Positions 5,146-7,748 of a stretch of DNA of 7,748 bases are shown here, piece by piece. This stretch comes from Oscillospiraceae bacterium (GTDB lineage: Bacteria; Bacillota_A; Clostridia; Oscillospirales; JAAYXM01), in assembly GCA_017408185.1 (NCBI GenBank), contig JAFQVE010000018.1:1-7748 (forward strand), in the 5' to 3' direction. The notes under the pieces were generated by a model, which was given only the letters and a program-made list of their open reading frames with translations, did not search any database and was not told where the DNA came from. Both the position numbers and the translations under genes were made by a program. Position 1 is the first letter of the stretch; every line of letters begins with the position of its first letter.

Positions 5146-7110
5146 ATGGAAGAAAATAAAAAATTCAAGCTTGTTTCGGAGTACACTCCGTCGGGCGACC
5201 AGCCGGAGGCTATTTCTGCGCTCGTATCGGGAATTGAAATGGGGCTTTCCGAGCAGACGCTTCTCGGTGTTACCGGCTCGGGAAAAACCTTTACAATGGC
5301 GAATATCATCGAACGCGTGCAAAAGCCGACGCTTGTGCTTGCGCACAACAAAACCCTTGCCGCTCAGCTCTGCTCAGAGCTTCGTGCATTTTTTCCGGAA
5401 AACGCCGTAGAGTATTTTGTTTCTTATTTTGATTATTACCAGCCGGAGGCGTATATTCCGCACACCGACACATATATCGAAAAGGACTCGTCCACAAACG
5501 AGGAGATTGACCGCTTGCGCCACAGCGCAACGGCTTCGCTCGGTGAGCGGCGCGATGTTATAATTGTCGCCAGCGTTTCATGCATTTACGGGCTCGGTGA
5601 TCCTATAGATTATTCGAGCATGGTTATCTCTCTGCGCCCCGGTAAAACGTATGAGCGCGATGCGCTTATCCGCAAGCTTGTTGAAATTCGCTACGAGCGT
5701 AACGATATTGCGTTTGAGCGAAATAAGTTCCGTGTGCGCGGTGATACCGTTGAGATATTCCCCGTTTATTCAAACGACACGGGCATACGCGTTGAGTTTT
5801 TCGGTGATGAGGTTGACCGTATTTCGGAAATAAATATCGTAACCGGCGCGGCAAAGCGAGAGCTTTCCCATGTTGCGATATATCCTGCATCACACTATGT
5901 TTCAACACCGGAGAAAATGGCAAAGGCGTGCAATGATATAATCGACGAGATGGAGGCTTGTGTGCGGCAGTTTGAGGAGGATGGAAAGCTTTTGGAGGCA
6001 CAGAGGCTTCGCCAGAGAACGCAGTATGACGTTGAAATGATGCAGGAGCTTGGCTACTGCACGGGAATTGAGAACTATTCCCGCATAATAAGCGGAAGAG
6101 CACCGGGCTCGGCACCGTTCACTCTTATGGACTATTTCCCGGATGATTTTCTGCTTATCGTTGACGAATCTCACGTAACTCTTCCGCAGGTGCGCGGAAT
6201 GTATGCAGGCGACCGCGCGCGAAAGGAAGTTCTTGTTAAATACGGCTTCCGTTTGCCGAGTGCGTTTGACAACAGACCTCTTAATTTTGGTGAATTTGAA
6301 GAGCATATAAATCAGGTTGTTTATGTTTCCGCAACACCAGGAGAGTATGAACGCACGCGCTCTGCAAATATTGCAGAGCAGCTTATCCGCCCGACGGGAC
6401 TTCTTGACCCTGAGATTTCCGTGCGTCCGACGGAAGGGCAGATTGATGATCTCATCGGCAAGATAAATGCGCGTGTTGAAAGACGCGAGCGGGTGCTTGT
6501 GACAACGCTCACAAAAAAGATGGCAGAGGATTTAACCGCATATCTTGAAAACGTGGGAATAAAGGTAAAGTATCTTCACCACAACGTTGAAACCATTGAA
6601 AGAATGGAGATAATCCGGGATCTGCGCCTTGGCACATTCGATGTACTTGTCGGAATAAATCTTCTCCGCGAAGGTCTTGATATCCCGGAGGTGTCGCTTG
6701 TTGCGATTTTAGATGCCGACAAGGAAGGCTTCCTTCGAAGTGAAACCTCGCTTATCCAGACGATGGGACGCGCCGCGCGAAATGACCATGGTAAGGTTAT
6801 TATGTACGCCGATAATATGACCGGTTCGATGCAGCGCGCAATTGACGAGACGATGCGCCGTCGCAAAATACAGTCGGAGTATAATGAAAAGCACGGAATT
6901 ATTCCGAAAACGATAAAAAAAGACGTCGCCGAGCTTCTTGAAATCTCAAAGGATGCAAGCGCGATTAAGAAAGAAAAGCTCTCAAAATCCGAGCGTGAAG
7001 AGATGATACGCAAGCTTGAGCGAGATATGCGTGAGGCGTCGAAAATGCTTGAATTTGAATATGCGGCAATGCTCCGCGACAGGATAATAGAGCTTAGAGG
7101 TGAGAAATAA
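5146..7110 (+). CDS. uvrB: UvrABC excinuclease subunit B
   Basis: The 654 residues match the usual UvrB length of about 660. In order: the N-terminal SGDQPEAI block (16-23); Walker [10 protein letters not shown] (41-49, K47 for ATP); the damage-verifying beta-hairpin region around 93-116 ([20 protein letters not shown]); RLRHSAT and [11 protein letters not shown] helicase-like segments; the DESH Walker B (340-343); SATPGEYE (395-402); motif V ([12 protein letters not shown]); motif [11 protein letters not shown] (538-546) with arginine fingers; and a C-terminal UVR domain (about 616-654) that contacts UvrC and UvrA. UvrB receives the lesion from UvrA, opens the strands, and recruits UvrC for the dual incision of nucleotide excision repair in the cytoplasm. 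No key residue appears missing. uvrA begins directly after the stop codon, so translation is probably coupled. Confidence 0.98.
   Translation: MEENKKFKLVSEYTPSGDQPEAISALVSGIEMGLSEQTLLGVTGSGKTFTMANIIERVQKPTLVLAHNKTLAAQLCSELRAFFPENAVEYFVSYFDYYQPEAYIPHTDTYIEKDSSTNEEIDRLRHSATASLGERRDVIIVASVSCIYGLGDPIDYSSMVISLRPGKTYERDALIRKLVEIRYERNDIAFERNKFRVRGDTVEIFPVYSNDTGIRVEFFGDEVDRISEINIVTGAAKRELSHVAIYPASHYVSTPEKMAKACNDIIDEMEACVRQFEEDGKLLEAQRLRQRTQYDVEMMQELGYCTGIENYSRIISGRAPGSAPFTLMDYFPDDFLLIVDESHVTLPQVRGMYAGDRARKEVLVKYGFRLPSAFDNRPLNFGEFEEHINQVVYVSATPGEYERTRSANIAEQLIRPTGLLDPEISVRPTEGQIDDLIGKINARVERRERVLVTTLTKKMAEDLTAYLENVGIKVKYLHHNVETIERMEIIRDLRLGTFDVLVGINLLREGLDIPEVSLVAILDADKEGFLRSETSLIQTMGRAARNDHGKVIMYADNMTGSMQRAIDETMRRRKIQSEYNEKHGIIPKTIKKDVAELLEISKDASAIKKEKLSKSEREEMIRKLERDMREASKMLEFEYAAMLRDRIIELRGEK
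7097..7104 (+). promoter_or_regulatory. Ribosome binding site of uvrA inside the end of uvrB
   Basis: GAGGTGAG ends 6 nt before the ATG at 7111 and lies entirely within the last codons of uvrB. The stop TAA (7108-7110) abuts the uvrA start, an arrangement typical of translational coupling. Confidence 0.85.
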
Positions 7111-7748
7111 ATGAACAAATCAATTTATGTAAAAGGTGCGCGAGAACACAACCTTAAAAATATAGACATCGAAATTCCGCGCGATAGCCTTGTTGTTGTT
7201 ACGGGGCTTTCCGGATCGGGAAAATCAAGCCTTGCCTTTGACACGATTTATGCCGAAGGGCAGAGAAGATATGTCGAGTCGCTTTCATCATACGCAAGGA
7301 TGTTTTTAGGACGTATGGAAAAGCCGGATGTAGACTATATCGAGGGGCTTTCACCCGCAATTTCAATTGACCAGAAAACGACATCAAAAAACCCGCGTTC
7401 AACAGTGGGAACGGTAACGGAAATTTATGACTACCTGCGTCTGTTGTTTGCGCGTGCAGGAACGCCGCATTGCCCGGTGTGCGGAAAGGTGATAGAGCAG
7501 CAGACCGTTGACCAGATATGCGACCGTATTCTTGCGCTTTCTGAGGGCACAAAGTTTCAGATTCTTGCTCCTGTTGTTCGCGGACGTAAGGGTGAGCACG
7601 AAAAGGTTTTTGAAAGTGCGAAAAAATCAGGATATGTCCGTGCAAGAGTTGACGGGAACATATACGATCTTTCCGAGGATATAAAGCTTGAAAAGAACAA
7701 AAAGCACAATATTGAAATAATAATCGACCGTCTTGTTATAAAGGAAGG
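7111..7748 (+). CDS. uvrA: UvrABC excinuclease subunit A, N-terminal part
   Basis: The open frame gives 212 codons plus 2 bases before the window ends, of a protein normally about 940 residues. It opens with [17 protein letters not shown] (9-25), the UvrA ABC-ATPase start. Walker A is GLSGSGKSS (32-40, K38), followed by the [19 protein letters not shown] block (47-65). The Q-loop region [21 protein letters not shown] spans 81-101 (Q88). A CPVCG pair (121-125) fits one of the family's zinc modules, and the segment after about 130 is the beginning of the UvrB-binding region. UvrA scans DNA for distortions as a dimer and loads UvrB. It is the last gene visible of the plus-strand block; truncation is by the window edge only. 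Confidence 0.98.
   Translation, partial: MNKSIYVKGAREHNLKNIDIEIPRDSLVVVTGLSGSGKSSLAFDTIYAEGQRRYVESLSSYARMFLGRMEKPDVDYIEGLSPAISIDQKTTSKNPRSTVGTVTEIYDYLRLLFARAGTPHCPVCGKVIEQQTVDQICDRILALSEGTKFQILAPVVRGRKGEHEKVFESAKKSGYVRARVDGNIYDLSEDIKLEKNKKHNIEIIIDRLVIKE

Noticed and set aside
1..7748. CRISPR arrays, tRNA or rRNA genes, insertion sequences, phage or conjugative genes
   Set aside because: I looked for repeat-spacer arrays, tRNA-like cloverleaf sequences, transposase-like frames and terminal repeats and saw none.

Overview
The window looks like a chromosomal segment of a Clostridia-type member of the Bacillota, possibly a gut anaerobe. The evidence is strong GGAGG/GAGGTG ribosome binding sites before most genes, AT-rich intergenic regions with sigma-A-like TATAAT boxes over moderate-GC coding DNA, a long-form mannitol-dehydrogenase-family sugar acid oxidoreductase, a COG2509 FAD protein, and adjacent uvrB and uvrA. 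This taxonomy is inferred from style and gene content, not from a search.

Layout. Two genes lie on the minus strand on the left. The first (1-992, C-terminus cut off by the window edge) is a mannitol dehydrogenase/fructuronate reductase family enzyme with its own upstream promoter. The second (1190-2182) is a complete 330-residue Fic protein with an N-terminal inhibitory motif, a full Fic core motif and a C-terminal winged-helix-like region. On the plus strand, four genes follow in one direction: a COG2509 FAD-dependent oxidoreductase (2359-3945), an SLC13/citrate-transporter-type permease (3972-5102), uvrB (5146-7110) and the first 212 codons of uvrA (7111-window end). Spacings within this block are 26, 43 and 0 nt. 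I see no terminator and no strong internal promoter, so all four could be cotranscribed.

The regulatory centre is the 176-bp divergent region 2183-2358 between the Fic gene and the FAD gene. It contains two promoter-like elements, one per direction, both with an extended -10 reading TGTTATAAT. It also contains a perfect 16-bp inverted repeat (2209-2250). One arm of that repeat fills the spacer of the Fic promoter and its loop holds the -35 hexamer. A third, imperfect copy of the arm follows in tandem. This resembles an operator whose occupancy would block Fic transcription. Whether the HTH-bearing Fic protein itself binds there is a testable guess.

Functionally, uvrB and uvrA encode nucleotide excision repair. 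The permease and the FAD protein have no obvious mechanistic tie to repair and may simply share the transcript. The left-hand oxidoreductase would act in hexuronate or sugar alcohol catabolism, and its codon choice suggests strong expression. Apart from the Fic operator region, the window is ordinary, and I found no clearly new multi-gene system.
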